Shown: one piece after another, positions 1 to 8,653 of the stretch
How the letters are laid out: every line of letters starts with the position of its first letter
Numbering within the stretch: the first letter of the stretch is position 1
Origin: Cyclostephanos tholiformis
Lineage: Eukaryota; Bacillariophyta; Thalassiosirophyceae; Thalassiosirales; Thalassiosiraceae
Reading direction: 5' to 3'
DNA length: 14,567 nt
Assembly: GCA_036939975.1 (NCBI GenBank)
Contig: JALLPB010001125.1
Span: forward strand, 1 to 14,567
The notes under the pieces: generated by a model
Databases searched by the model: none
Seen by the model: the letters and a program-made list of their open reading frames with translations, nothing else
Told to the model about the DNA's origin: nothing
Translations under genes and position numbers: made by a program

Positions 1-883
1 GTTGAATAAGGTGTAGAATGTCTCGTACTCCAGAAGGTAGGTAGTTGAGAGTATCGATTGGAATGATGACGTTGTTATTGAAGGAGGTAGTAAGCCATAG
101 GTGGAAGACATTGTTGGCAACGATTGCGAGTGAGATGAGGCGACGACGGATTAGTGCTAAGTCACCCCGGGGTCCTCCTAAGTAGGTTCGAGCATTTTTG
201 TTGTGTCCCCAGACTTGCGAAATGATATCAGGCGTGAGAGCATCTGCACCAAGAAGAAGAATTGAAAATCTAGCCAAGATTCGTGCTAATGCCTTTCTAT
301 CCGAGGGATTGTTGAGAGGGAAGACGTTGGTGAGGTTAGTGAGTAGAATAAAGTCTTCAAGCAGCATATTGACAAACGAGCCATTGCCTCGTTTCGTGCC
401 ATGTGTGTCTTCCGGATGAAGGCCGAGAACAAGCCTCGCAAAAATAATATGGTCATCCTTAGACATGGCACAGTTTGCTCCGATTTCATCGTCAAGTTCG
501 GTGCTACCGCGTGGGTTACCCCCATCGCCTATCGTGGAGGCTGTGGTGCTTGGGGCAAATGCGTTCGTGTGAAGGATACGCCGGTGATGGAAGTAGAAAT
601 GCTTGTAGAGAATATGGTATCCAATGTATCCAAGTGATAATCCTTTGATCGGATGGGTGGTCGCACTCCATTTGTTTGATGATAAAGAAGAAAGGGGAGC
701 GTCAAGGTTGTTTGGATAAGGGAGACGAAGTTTCATGGTCTTTAGTTTCTCCATTGGGGGTTGGGTGTTTTGTTTTCCGTCATCGTCAGAAGAAGGAGCT
801 GTGTTCGTTATCAATCTGAGGGGAGGACGAGTTTGGGTGATGTTAGTGCCATGGCAAGGGGGAAGTAGGTGGATGTTTGACAT
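1..883 (-). CDS. Partial unrecognised protein, N-terminal 294 residues, runs off left edge
   Basis: Reading the minus strand from an ATG at 883 gives 294 codons with no stop before the window edge, so this is the start of a longer protein. I translated it by hand from the reverse complement. It begins MSNIHLLPPCHG. Residues 1-75 are polar and rich in Pro/Asn/Thr, like the N-terminal region of the neighbouring retrotransposon frame. A basic, aromatic stretch follows near 81-103 (YIGYHILYKHFYFHHRR), then an acidic/Gly-rich linker (118-145). Mostly alpha-helical-looking sequence comes next (146-266), including RKALARILARFSILLLGADAL and DLALIRRRLISLAIVANNVF. The frame is also open upstream to a stop at 1028-1030 but has no other ATG there. 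I recognise no family. It lies 185 bp downstream of the retrotransposon stop on the same strand. It may be an extra ORF of that element, the first ORF of a second element, or a host gene. The reading frame is well supported; the function is unknown. Confidence 0.6.
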   Translation of the reverse strand, partial: MSNIHLLPPCHGTNITQTRPPLRLITNTAPSSDDDGKQNTQPPMEKLKTMKLRLPYPNNLDAPLSSLSSNKWSATTHPIKGLSLGYIGYHILYKHFYFHHRRILHTNAFAPSTTASTIGDGGNPRGSTELDDEIGANCAMSKDDHIIFARLVLGLHPEDTHGTKRGNGSFVNMLLEDFILLTNLTNVFPLNNPSDRKALARILARFSILLLGADALTPDIISQVWGHNKNARTYLGGPRGDLALIRRRLISLAIVANNVFHLWLTTSFNNNVIIPIDTLNYLPSGVRDILHLIQ

Positions 884-1068
884 GGTGGTTTGATGTGTGC
901 AGCGAGAGTGAGATGAAATGTTTGTTCTTTTTGGGTGCCTCTGATTTTTGCTTTTTTCTGTCGTTGGTTTAAGATGGTGTTTTTTGAATGAATGATGGAA
1001 TAAGTAACGATTTTTTGGTAAGGCTTGCTAGGTACTGTTCCCTCTCCTTTGTTTATTTTCTTGTTGTT

Positions 1069-4000
1069 TTAGAGAATTTCTCGTAAATATGATTGGGCAT
1101 TGTTGATAATCTTGAAGTAGTCGGCTGCTTGTGCGTGCGTCATGCCAGTTTGGGTGGGATCATGCTTATCTGGATGGTAAATTCGAGCAAGGGCACGATA
1201 AGCTACTCGTACCTCAATTTCGGAGGCTCCCAACCCAAGTCCTAACGCTCGTAATGAGTGTTCGAGACTGTGTCCGACCATATCAGGATCATAATGTGAT
1301 CGCTGTTGTTGATGACGTGGTGGGGGTTGAGAAGAGGGGGGAGGTGGGCGACGACGTGGAGGAGAGGGAGCGGGCGGTGAGTCATAGTTTCGACGCTCGG
1401 AGTTGTTAGAGGTATTTGGAGGCGGGGGTGGGGTACTATTTCTTGAGCTTCGTCGTCTTGGGGGGGCCCATGAAGTTGGGCGCGGTGGTGTCGGCGCTTG
1501 GTCGTCAAGTAAGCATCTAATGAGCTGGGTCCAGTAGGATTCGTTCATTGCCTCACGGTACCAGTCCTTGACAGAACCATAGTCATCAATTATGACTTCA
1601 GGTGTTCGGGCAAAAAGGAGACGGAGATTTTTTACAATGACATCTTTGTTGTGAAGGTAAGGGCGTCCTTGTTTTCGTTTATGTTGGCAGCATGCAGTGA
1701 GCATTCGTCTGGCAGGGGCGTTGTGAGGACTGCGAATCACATTACCTAAAAACCCTAGTTGGCGGGCAGCAATCATGTTCTGAACGCATGGAATGTTGTA
1801 AAAAATTCGTCGTATTTTTTCGTTGCGAATTTGATTATCTTTGACTTCAGTAATGGATATTCGCAAAATATGCCGGATGCTGCGATGAAGGAAAACCTCG
1901 AGACGGCGAAGAAGAGTTTGGCGTAGGGACCATGTTTCGCATCCCCAAAGAAGGAGGTTAATTGGGATTGCCCTGAAGAGTAGATATTTACTGTAGGTGT
2001 CCAGGTGTGGATTCCTCCAAATTTCTTTGAGGGCCCCCATACTCTTGTTGGCCGCACATAGTCGGGCGTCGATATCATCATCATCTTGAAGATTGTAGGA
2101 AATGTATGATCCGAGATATCTAAACTTGCGACAAAAGGTAACGTACCCATCAGCTATATTTATTTCTTTCGTTTCAGGAAGGGCATCATACATGGCATCT
2201 TCTCGTGTTGTGCGGGCGTGTTCAGATGCCGCAGATTCGTTGGGAGAGATACAGAGGGATGTGTGAGTGATGTCAGTAGATTTGTCAGAGCTTGTGTGAT
2301 GATAGGTAAGTTGGGAAGTATCACTTGTGGTGGGGGGGAGTTGTTTGTTTGTGTTGGTGACATTGTTGAAGAATTGAGGCGGGGGGAAGAAAATGCATTC
2401 AGTTTTAGAGGGATCCCCGTTACGGCCAATGTGTACCTCTAAGCCAAATCGTGCGAGATGATTGTGAAGTAGGGAGAGTCCTTTGATAAGAGCTTCCCTT
2501 GTTGGGAAGATAAAGGCGCTATCATCGACGTAGAGTAATTGGAAAATCTTGTAGGTGGTGAGATGACAAGAATTGTACATTCGGGGTGTGTGACCTCTAA
2601 TTTTGCCAGTGGTTATGTCATCATCGGGAGCGTGAGCAACGGTGAGAAAATCAATGTTGTGATTATTCCATTCAATTTCAAGCGTTTCAGCAGCTGCCGA
2701 CATTAAGAAAAGGAATAGGACTGGAGCCATGTTGTCACCTTGACGCACTCCAACTCTTTGGCAGATGTGACGTATTTCTTTGTCAATTTTCAAGACTACT
2801 GTGAGATTAGTGTACATCTTTTTGATTGCCGCGACAAACTTTGGAGGAGCTCCGTATTTTTCGAGAATTTTAATGAGCAACTCATGATTAGCAGTGTCGT
2901 AAGCTTTGACTAGGTCAACAAATGCGACAAAAGAGGGTAGGTGATGATTCTTGTGTGCATTCAGGAGAGTTTTGAGAGTGAATAATCCATGTTGACAGCC
3001 AAGAGTTGGGGTCCCTCCAAACTGAAATTTGGTGCCATGCAATTGGAGTAGGCGGAAAGCTCGACCATTCATGACAGATGAAAATATTTTGCTACAGACA
3101 TCCATCAACATAACACCTCGCCATTTGTTTGGGTCAGATAGGTTACCAGTTTTTGGTACCGGAACACATTGGCTATGATGCCATTCATTGTAATCTATCT
3201 CGCCATCAAAGAATGCAGAGACAATTTTGTGAATTCGACTTCGCAATTCCTTGTTCATTGCTTTGTATGCCTCTGGTGGAATACCGTTGAGGCCCGGACT
3301 TTTTCCACGTTTAAGTTTGTTTATCGCTGCATCAACTTCATCATATGTGATAGGTGAATCAATGTCAAAGAGAGTGGGGCGTTGTGGGATGTCGTCTAAA
3401 ATCGTGAAGTCAACTGGTCGATGGTTGTTGTACACTCTATCGAAATGGGGACCTAAAACTTCCATGTTTTCCTTACTCGTCGTTGCTGTTTTGCCATTTG
3501 CCATTTTCATCGCCATTGTTACTTTCTTTTTGTGATGACCAGTGGTACCACTAGCGAGAATGCGGATATATTCCCATGCAATGCGAGGATTGGAGTGCAT
3601 GTTGTGTATTTTTGAACATATGTGTGCAGCCCATCTTGCTTTTGCAAGGAGAACTTGATCTTTGACAAATTTGGACAATCGTTGAAGTGAATATCGCATA
3701 CTGTCAATGATGGAAGGAGGGAGGTTAGGAGAGGAACGCAGTGTATGAAGTATTTCATTTCGCTCGTTGATGGGAGGAACTAAAGTGTCACGGCTAAATT
3801 GGAACCAATCAGCCTGTTGGGATGTCACTAGCGTTGCGGCTTCTTCTCCAGCTTTCTTGATAGCATTATTGAAAAGAGTATATGTCATGTCATCGTTGTT
3901 GTCGGTGGCAGTAAGAAGTAGAGTATTATATCTCTGTTTGGTGGGAAGATCAGTGGCAATTTTTTGCCAGTCAGTTCGGCCAAAGGTGAGGGCTTTAGAA

Positions 4001-4893
4001 TGCGTTCGTTTGAGTGACGTAAGGACCAGGTCAATTTGGACTGCAGTATGGTCGCTTTCTATTCCGTCAAATACTGCTCTGCAGTGACGTACTCGGCAAT
4101 GAAGTTGTTTGCTGCATGCAAAAATGTCAATCATGGAGTTATCATTGTCCTTTATGTTAGTAAAGGTTGTGTAGGTGGATGCAGTAAAGAAGGTGTTCTC
4201 AACTCGCAGGTCATGAGAGAGATATAAATTGATGAGGTTAGAGCCTCGTGCATTCCGTTGGGGGTGTCCATTTTTTGGTCCAAGGACTGCACTTAACTCC
4301 TCATTGTCACGGCATCCAATTTTGGCATTGATGTCAGCGCCTATGATTATGTGAGTATTCCGTGGAACTTTGAGAAGGATGGCATTGATAGTTTCAATGA
4401 ATTGTTCATGTGGGATATCATGGCATGGATGATAGACAGAGGAGAGGAAAATGGAGAGTGATTTTCCGCGTACTCGTTTGCCATGACTGTTAAAACAGTT
4501 GAGCTTCAGAGTAAGGCCAATAAAACGGCCCGCAAATACACCAGTGGAGTCCGTCGTTGTCGGTGGCGGGGCTCCCGCTGCTTTCCATGCTAGATAATAT
4601 CTAGGGGAAAGGATGATTGCGACACCTCGAAAGAGATGATCTCTTCCAGTGGTTCCGATTGGTAAGTTGTGTCGGAATATATGATATCCTCCAATTGTGA
4701 TGTCAAAAACATCATCCTCTAACCATGTTTCTTGAAGAAGCCACGCATCAATGTCGTTGGTTCTCATTCGATGAAACGCATGTTCAAGTTTAGTGTTGTC
4801 ACGTTCGCTATTTGGAATAATGTTTCCGGCGGAGTCACGAGGGCGGCTCCACAAACCATGGATATTTTGGGTGTAGATTTTACTGATATCCAT
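1069..4893 (-). CDS. Non-LTR retrotransposon polyprotein: APE endonuclease, reverse transcriptase, C-terminal J-domain
   Basis: This is an uninterrupted 1274-residue frame counted from the first in-frame ATG (4893), which sits just before the endonuclease domain. Domain order: an APE-type endonuclease at about 5-289 (QNIHGL near 9, QE at 54-55, GADIN at 185-189, IDIF near 255, SDH at 280-282); a low-conservation linker; a reverse transcriptase at about 520-838 (KSPGLNGI, motif A FVDLVKAYD with catalytic Asp660, VRQGDNMAP, motif C YVDD at 788-791); an Asn/Thr/Ser-rich insert at about 835-913; and a LINE thumb/connection region at about 919-1128 (FRYLGSYIS, LLLWGCETW, KQGRPY). A Pro/Arg-rich linker (1132-1204) leads to a J-domain (about 1205-1274) with YHPDK and helix III ending YFKIINNAQSYL. 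The family nicks target DNA and copies its RNA there by target-primed reverse transcription. The J-domain should stimulate an Hsp70 ATPase. All catalytic residues I can check are present, so the copy looks young. The frame stays open upstream of the ATG (see the next entry). I do not assign a LINE clade. Confidence 0.93.
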   Translation of the reverse strand: MDISKIYTQNIHGLWSRPRDSAGNIIPNSERDNTKLEHAFHRMRTNDIDAWLLQETWLEDDVFDITIGGYHIFRHNLPIGTTGRDHLFRGVAIILSPRYYLAWKAAGAPPPTTTDSTGVFAGRFIGLTLKLNCFNSHGKRVRGKSLSIFLSSVYHPCHDIPHEQFIETINAILLKVPRNTHIIIGADINAKIGCRDNEELSAVLGPKNGHPQRNARGSNLINLYLSHDLRVENTFFTASTYTTFTNIKDNDNSMIDIFACSKQLHCRVRHCRAVFDGIESDHTAVQIDLVLTSLKRTHSKALTFGRTDWQKIATDLPTKQRYNTLLLTATDNNDDMTYTLFNNAIKKAGEEAATLVTSQQADWFQFSRDTLVPPINERNEILHTLRSSPNLPPSIIDSMRYSLQRLSKFVKDQVLLAKARWAAHICSKIHNMHSNPRIAWEYIRILASGTTGHHKKKVTMAMKMANGKTATTSKENMEVLGPHFDRVYNNHRPVDFTILDDIPQRPTLFDIDSPITYDEVDAAINKLKRGKSPGLNGIPPEAYKAMNKELRSRIHKIVSAFFDGEIDYNEWHHSQCVPVPKTGNLSDPNKWRGVMLMDVCSKIFSSVMNGRAFRLLQLHGTKFQFGGTPTLGCQHGLFTLKTLLNAHKNHHLPSFVAFVDLVKAYDTANHELLIKILEKYGAPPKFVAAIKKMYTNLTVVLKIDKEIRHICQRVGVRQGDNMAPVLFLFLMSAAAETLEIEWNNHNIDFLTVAHAPDDDITTGKIRGHTPRMYNSCHLTTYKIFQLLYVDDSAFIFPTREALIKGLSLLHNHLARFGLEVHIGRNGDPSKTECIFFPPPQFFNNVTNTNKQLPPTTSDTSQLTYHHTSSDKSTDITHTSLCISPNESAASEHARTTREDAMYDALPETKEINIADGYVTFCRKFRYLGSYISYNLQDDDDIDARLCAANKSMGALKEIWRNPHLDTYSKYLLFRAIPINLLLWGCETWSLRQTLLRRLEVFLHRSIRHILRISITEVKDNQIRNEKIRRIFYNIPCVQNMIAARQLGFLGNVIRSPHNAPARRMLTACCQHKRKQGRPYLHNKDVIVKNLRLLFARTPEVIIDDYGSVKDWYREAMNESYWTQLIRCLLDDQAPTPPRPTSWAPPRRRSSRNSTPPPPPNTSNNSERRNYDSPPAPSPPRRRPPPPSSQPPPRHQQQRSHYDPDMVGHSLEHSLRALGLGLGASEIEVRVAYRALARIYHPDKHDPTQTGMTHAQAADYFKIINNAQSYLREIL

Positions 4894-5625
4894 AAGGTAT
4901 CGGTGATCATGTGAGGATGTGGTTGTGATCAGAGCATTGTGAGGAGATTTGTTGGGATATTGTTGAGGAGATTCGTGTGTGTGAGAATCAGGGATGGGAT
5001 CAGTGAGATCAGTAATATTGGTGTCAGAGGAAATGGCAGTGTCAGTCACATTGTCATCCCAATTAAATGAGATATTGTCAGGAAGATGGAACTGTGAAAT
5101 TGAAGGAGGCAATGTGTCGTGAGGAATAGTGATGAAATTGGTGTGATCGGAAGGTTGTATTGAATAGGAGGTAGGGAGCCAATTGTTGATGGGGTCAGGT
5201 TGAGGAAGGATAATGGCAGGTGACGGATGATGAAGGATGGAAGGAAGAAGGAAAGTCAAACGATGGGCTAGGAGGTGCCAACGTATAGTTCCTCATCGAG
5301 GGCATTTGTTGGAGAATAGGCGTCGGTGGGAGGGAGGAGAGGGAGTGACGGATTTGGGAATACAATTGGTGCGGTGGTGTGAATGTCGGTGTGTTATCAA
5401 GGGCGGAGGTGCACGGAGGATGTCGGAGTATGTGTGAGGTCGTTGGCGTGAGTAATGGCCAAGGAGTGGCAACGCTGTCCATGGGCAGGTAAGGCATTTG
5501 GGTGTGCGGCGCGGGAGAAGGGACGGAATGGGACTGTGTCGTCGGCCATGAAGGAGTCCTCGAAGGGGTACTCCGGCTGCCATGGTGGCGGCACATCGGG
5601 TTGTCAGGCGAAGTAGTCTAACCAT
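4894..5625 (-). other. Coding-like 5' region of the retrotransposon, spread over several frames
   Basis: Upstream of the polymerase ATG the same frame stays open for 133 codons (5292 to 4894) but has no ATG; its possible TTG at 5259 is not a normal eukaryotic start. The encoded text is rich in Pro/Ser/Thr/Asn/His. A second open frame with an ATG at 5596 runs to a stop at 5195-5197 (133 residues, Pro/Ser/Thr/His-rich) and overlaps the first by 98 nt. A third, with ATG at 5594 (MPPPWQPEYPFEDSF...), ends at 5397. Going 5' to 3', each switch (5594 frame to 5596 frame to polymerase frame) needs a +1 step. Possible readings are an N-terminal extension broken by two single-base insertions, a programmed frameshift, or a short separate ORF1. 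There is no CCHC knuckle or coiled coil to identify a conventional ORF1. A fourth ATG at 5625 shares the polymerase frame but hits a stop at 5293-5295. Confidence 0.5.
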
Positions 5626-6434
5626 AAATGATTCCTACGTAGAAAATGGAATTTTTGTCGTTTTTTTGTGTTCGTTGTTTTGACAACCATGAGCCGATCC
5701 GCTGTGGTAGAATACAGCGAAGGTAGCAAGGCAAGTCGATGCCCGCCGGCGTTAACTTGGTACTATTGCTTCAAAACTCGATGGAAATTGTCATGGTTGC
5801 TTACACTGCGTGGGTACGAGGCCAGGCAGTGTTAAGCAGTGGGGTGCGGTAACTCGCTAACGTAGAGTTATGCAAAATCTATTACAGTGACGGAGAAGAA
5901 TAGGATGCCCGCATTTGTGTTGGAGTCAAGGGGAGCCAGGGGGGGGCACTGGAAGGGAGAAATGGGGGAAAAAAATGTGCAAACTCATCGTGTAGTTAGG
6001 GTCATGTTTTTTTTTTCTACCACACGGTGCGAAGCGAGCATAGTAACTTCACCAAAAAGGGTAATTGTCTGCATACCCTAATTCGGGGGCGCTGAACATG
6101 ACGGTGCCCTCAAAAATGGGGCAGGGGGTCCCTGGGGGGGTCTTATTACCTATTGACCCTGACCAACATTAAAAGTACTATTAAAACAGACTTCATCTGA
6201 CAATCCTCGCTTTTTCTCGTCACCTTTCCAAAACTTCGTTCCGAGAAAAGAGAAGATTCGTGGCCCGGCGAGTCGATTCGAGCTTGTGGATTATTTTCTC
6301 ATTCCGAAAAAAAGAGAAAGAAAAAGGTTTTTATCGTAAGGTATTAATTATTAAGTAATACCATTATTTTTTTGTAATCGTTTTGTGCGTCCCCAGCGTC
6401 CACCTCCTCCTAAACATCTCGGTAGTATCCAAGG
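5626..6434. other. Intergenic region between retrotransposon and PGK; PGK 5' flank
   Basis: There is no convincing gene in either direction. It must contain the 5' end of the minus-strand element, but I cannot place that boundary because I see no clear target-site duplication. Noted pieces: a 6-bp hairpin at 5700-5719 (CGCTGT, 8-nt loop, ACAGCG); long homopolymer runs (T at about 6006-6015, several G runs at 5939-5946 and 6120-6140); and an AT-rich, purine/pyrimidine-tract-rich 120 bp just before the PGK start, expected to hold its promoter and 5' UTR. The change from G-rich sequence to AT-rich sequence near 6170 may mark where the PGK promoter begins. That last point is inference. Confidence 0.5.
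6340..6362. promoter_or_regulatory. Near-perfect 11-bp inverted repeat in the PGK 5' flank
   Basis: Arms 6340-6350 (GGTATTAATTA) and 6352-6362 (TAAGTAATACC) pair at 10 of 11 positions around a single central base. The outer seven pairs, GGTATTA/TAATACC, are perfect. The centre is about 83 bp upstream of the PGK ATG, a position where a dimeric transcription factor could bind. The sequence is AT-rich, so chance is a real alternative, and no named factor is claimed. The segment ATTATTAAGTA (6348-6358) recurs in the 5' flank of the Cys-rich gene at 8654-9799. Confidence 0.3.
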
Positions 6435-6522
6435 ATGTTACTCGCACGCTCCCTCCTACGACGGGCGGCTGGCCGATCCACGATCGTCCACGCCCGAACC
6501 GCGACCGCCGCCACCAAGATGC

Positions 6523-6558
<36 letters not shown>

Positions 6559-7898
6559 CCTCACCACCGCCTCTCCCCCGATCGTGCGGGAGGGGTCATC
6601 ATTTTTCCCTCCTCCCTCCTCTCCCCCTCCCCCCCGCCCCCTCCTCCCGTCACTTCCACGCGTCCGCCCCATCCCCCGACAAGCTCAACCTCGAGGGCCT
6701 CGCGGAACGCGTGGACCTATCGGGCAAGAACGTGCTGGTCCGGGTCGATCTCAACGTGCCGCTATCGAAGGACGACGACGTCACCGTGACGGACGATACG
6801 AGATTGCGCGCCATTGTGCCCACGACGAGGTTCCTGCTCGACCATGGCGCGAACGTCATATTGTGCAGTCACTTTGGCAGGCCGAAGGGCGAGGTCATCG
6901 AGACCGGCAAGAACGGACGTTTGAATCCCGTGGTCGGTCCGCTATCGAAGTTGCTGGGCGTGGACGTCATCAAGGTCGACGATTGCATCGGACGGGACGT
7001 CGAGGCGGTCGCGTCGACGTTATCGGGCGGTCAGGTGATGCTGTTGGAGAACACCCGCTTTCACAAGGGGGAGACGAAGAACGATCCCGCCCTGGCGGAG
7101 GGATTGGGCAGGCTGGCCGATTACTTCGTCATGGACGCGTTCGGAACCGCGCATCGCGCGCACTCGTCCACGGCGGGCGTCAACGGGCACGTCAAGCTCA
7201 GCGCCGCGGGATTCCTGTTGGATAAGGAATTGAAGTACCTCAAGGGCGCGGTCGACGATCCGATCAGGCCATTGTGCGCGATCATCGGGGGGGCGAAGGT
7301 TAGCACGAAATTGCCTGTGATCGAAAGTCTCATCGAAAAATGCGACGTCATACTGCTCGGCGGCGGGATGATATTCACGTTCTACAAGGCGCTTGGGTAC
7401 GATATCGGCAAGAGCATGGTCGAGGACGAGTACGTCGAATTGGCCAGTAAGCTAATGAAGGTGGCGGAGGAAAAGGGGGTGAAATTGATATTGCCCCCCG
7501 ATGTCGTGCTCGCCGATAAATTCGCCGTCGATGCCAATACCGCCGTCGCGAAATGCAACGAGATAAGCGGCGATTGGATGGGATTGGACGTGGGTCCTGA
7601 TACGCTCGAACTATTCGAGAGGGAGATATCCAATTGCAATACGATAGTGTTCAACGGTCCCATGGGCGTCTTCGAGATGGAACCATTCGCGATAGGTACG
7701 AATACCGTCGCGAAATTGATGGCAGATGCGACCGATCGAGGCGCAACTACGATCGTGGGGGGGGGGGATAGCGTCGCGGCGATCAATATGGCGGGATTGG
7801 GATCGAAAGTTAGTCACATCAGCACGGGAGGGGGGGCGTCGTTGGAATTGCTCGAGGGCAAGGTATTGCCGGGCGTGGCGGCCCTGTCGGAGGCATAA
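6435..7898 (+). CDS. PGK: Phosphoglycerate kinase with mitochondrial-type presequence
   Basis: This 487-residue protein catalyses reversible phosphate transfer between 1,3-bisphosphoglycerate and ADP, giving 3-phosphoglycerate and ATP. The PGK domain starts near residue 82 and is complete: VLVRVDLNVPL (100-110), DDTRLRA (120-126), SHFGRPKG (145-152), LENTRFHKGE (204-213), DAFGTAHRAHSS (234-245), GGAKVSTK (285-292), GPMGVFE (408-414), GGGDS (442-446) and STGGGASLELLEGK (463-476). The sequence resembles plant and cyanobacterial PGKs. The extra 80 residues start MLLARSLLRRAAGR, are Arg-rich, contain no acidic residue until about 82, and lack the ASAFAP-type motif of diatom plastid preproteins. 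This points to a mitochondrial matrix form, as known for the lower half of glycolysis in diatoms. The presequence holds an (ACG)11 tract coding for 11 Thr and a second in-frame ATG at codon 29. No intron is seen. It converges with the gene at 8654-9799. Enzyme identity is very sure; location is inferred. Confidence 0.97.
6525..6557 (+). repeat. (ACG)11 trinucleotide microsatellite inside the PGK presequence
   Basis: Eleven uninterrupted ACG codons encode Thr31-Thr41 of the PGK targeting region. The repeat length is a multiple of three, so expansion or contraction keeps the frame. It is expected to vary between alleles with little effect on the enzyme, since it lies before the catalytic domain. 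The same tract makes poly-Asp and poly-Arg shadow frames, which are not genes. Confidence 0.9.
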
Positions 7899-8653
7899 GA
7901 GAGAGGTAAGGGAGTTGGTGGAGGGGTATCGTACGAATCGGTCTTTGAGAGGGTTTTTTTTCGAGAGGGTATTCCCCCTTCCCGGATCAAGTATGACACC
8001 ATGTGAAACCATCGATAGATTTCGCTAGGATCGTATAGTAGATATCATCATCAACATTGCGAGTCACATATAATCTTTAGTATGTCTGCCATGGCGAGGT
8101 ATATCATTATTCACAGCCCTCCATAATTCTATGATACATGGTGCCTAGGGAGCCAAATATCCAGATATCATTGCAACATTTTTTAAGTAAGGCCCCGTTC
8201 AGAATGATCTCAGCATCAAAGTCAGGGAGTGAACCGCAACATGTAATCACCCGCATTACTTGCTGCTGGGGTGTGCTTAATACGCTGAATGATCAACGAG
8301 GATGTTTTTGGCGTTTATAACAATATGTGCTTAGTATAGTGTGTGTTTCAAGCCTATCCGTGATGTACGCACGTCCTCAGTAAATACACACGATAACGTG
8401 TTCGCCATATAACAAAATATGATGCACTAAGTATCAATCTCATGCAATAAACCAAAAATAAAAAAAATAAGGCACGTCCCGCCCCCCCCACCCGGTAAGT
8501 GGATACTGCAGACGAAAGTACGAAATCGTCGAGACGCCGCAAGAGGGAACAGACATTTTTTCCTAAAAACTGACAACATCAACCACAGGACCACAGGACG
8601 ACAACTTATTTCACGTCCACGCCCTCAACGATGGTACCCGACGTGCACAAGTT
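7899..8653. other. Intergenic region between convergent PGK and Cys-rich genes
   Basis: This holds the 3' ends of two convergent transcription units. I see no ORF of substance and no RNA gene. On the plus strand an AATAAA lies at about 8443-8448 followed by an A-rich stretch (8452-8470), but it is about 550 nt past the PGK stop, so its link to PGK is uncertain. A poly-C run (about 8479-8489) follows. No obvious polyadenylation signal could be fixed for the minus-strand gene. Confidence 0.5.

Noticed and set aside
401..637. Plus-strand 78-codon ORF with ribosomal-protein-like basic text
   Set aside because: It lies antisense to the 294-codon minus-strand frame, and I could match no ribosomal family (L35Ae considered) across its conserved motifs.
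5197..5259. TTG at 5259 as start of the retrotransposon protein
   Set aside because: TTG is not a usual eukaryotic start; the frame is open further upstream to 5292, and the first ATG (4893) sits naturally just before the endonuclease domain.
5690..5720. Hairpin upstream of the retrotransposon as a possible RNA gene
   Set aside because: It is a single 6-bp stem with no conserved motif, promoter or terminator; kept only as a note in the intergenic entry.
6435..6680. Plastid targeting of PGK
   Set aside because: There is no ER-type signal peptide with an ASAFAP-like cleavage motif; the N-terminus is Arg-rich and mitochondrial in style.
6383..7225. 280-codon ORF overlapping PGK in another frame, with a poly-Asp run
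   Set aside because: The poly-Asp comes from the (ACG)11 tract read out of frame and the rest is Arg/Gly-rich shadow of PGK codons; no domain is visible.
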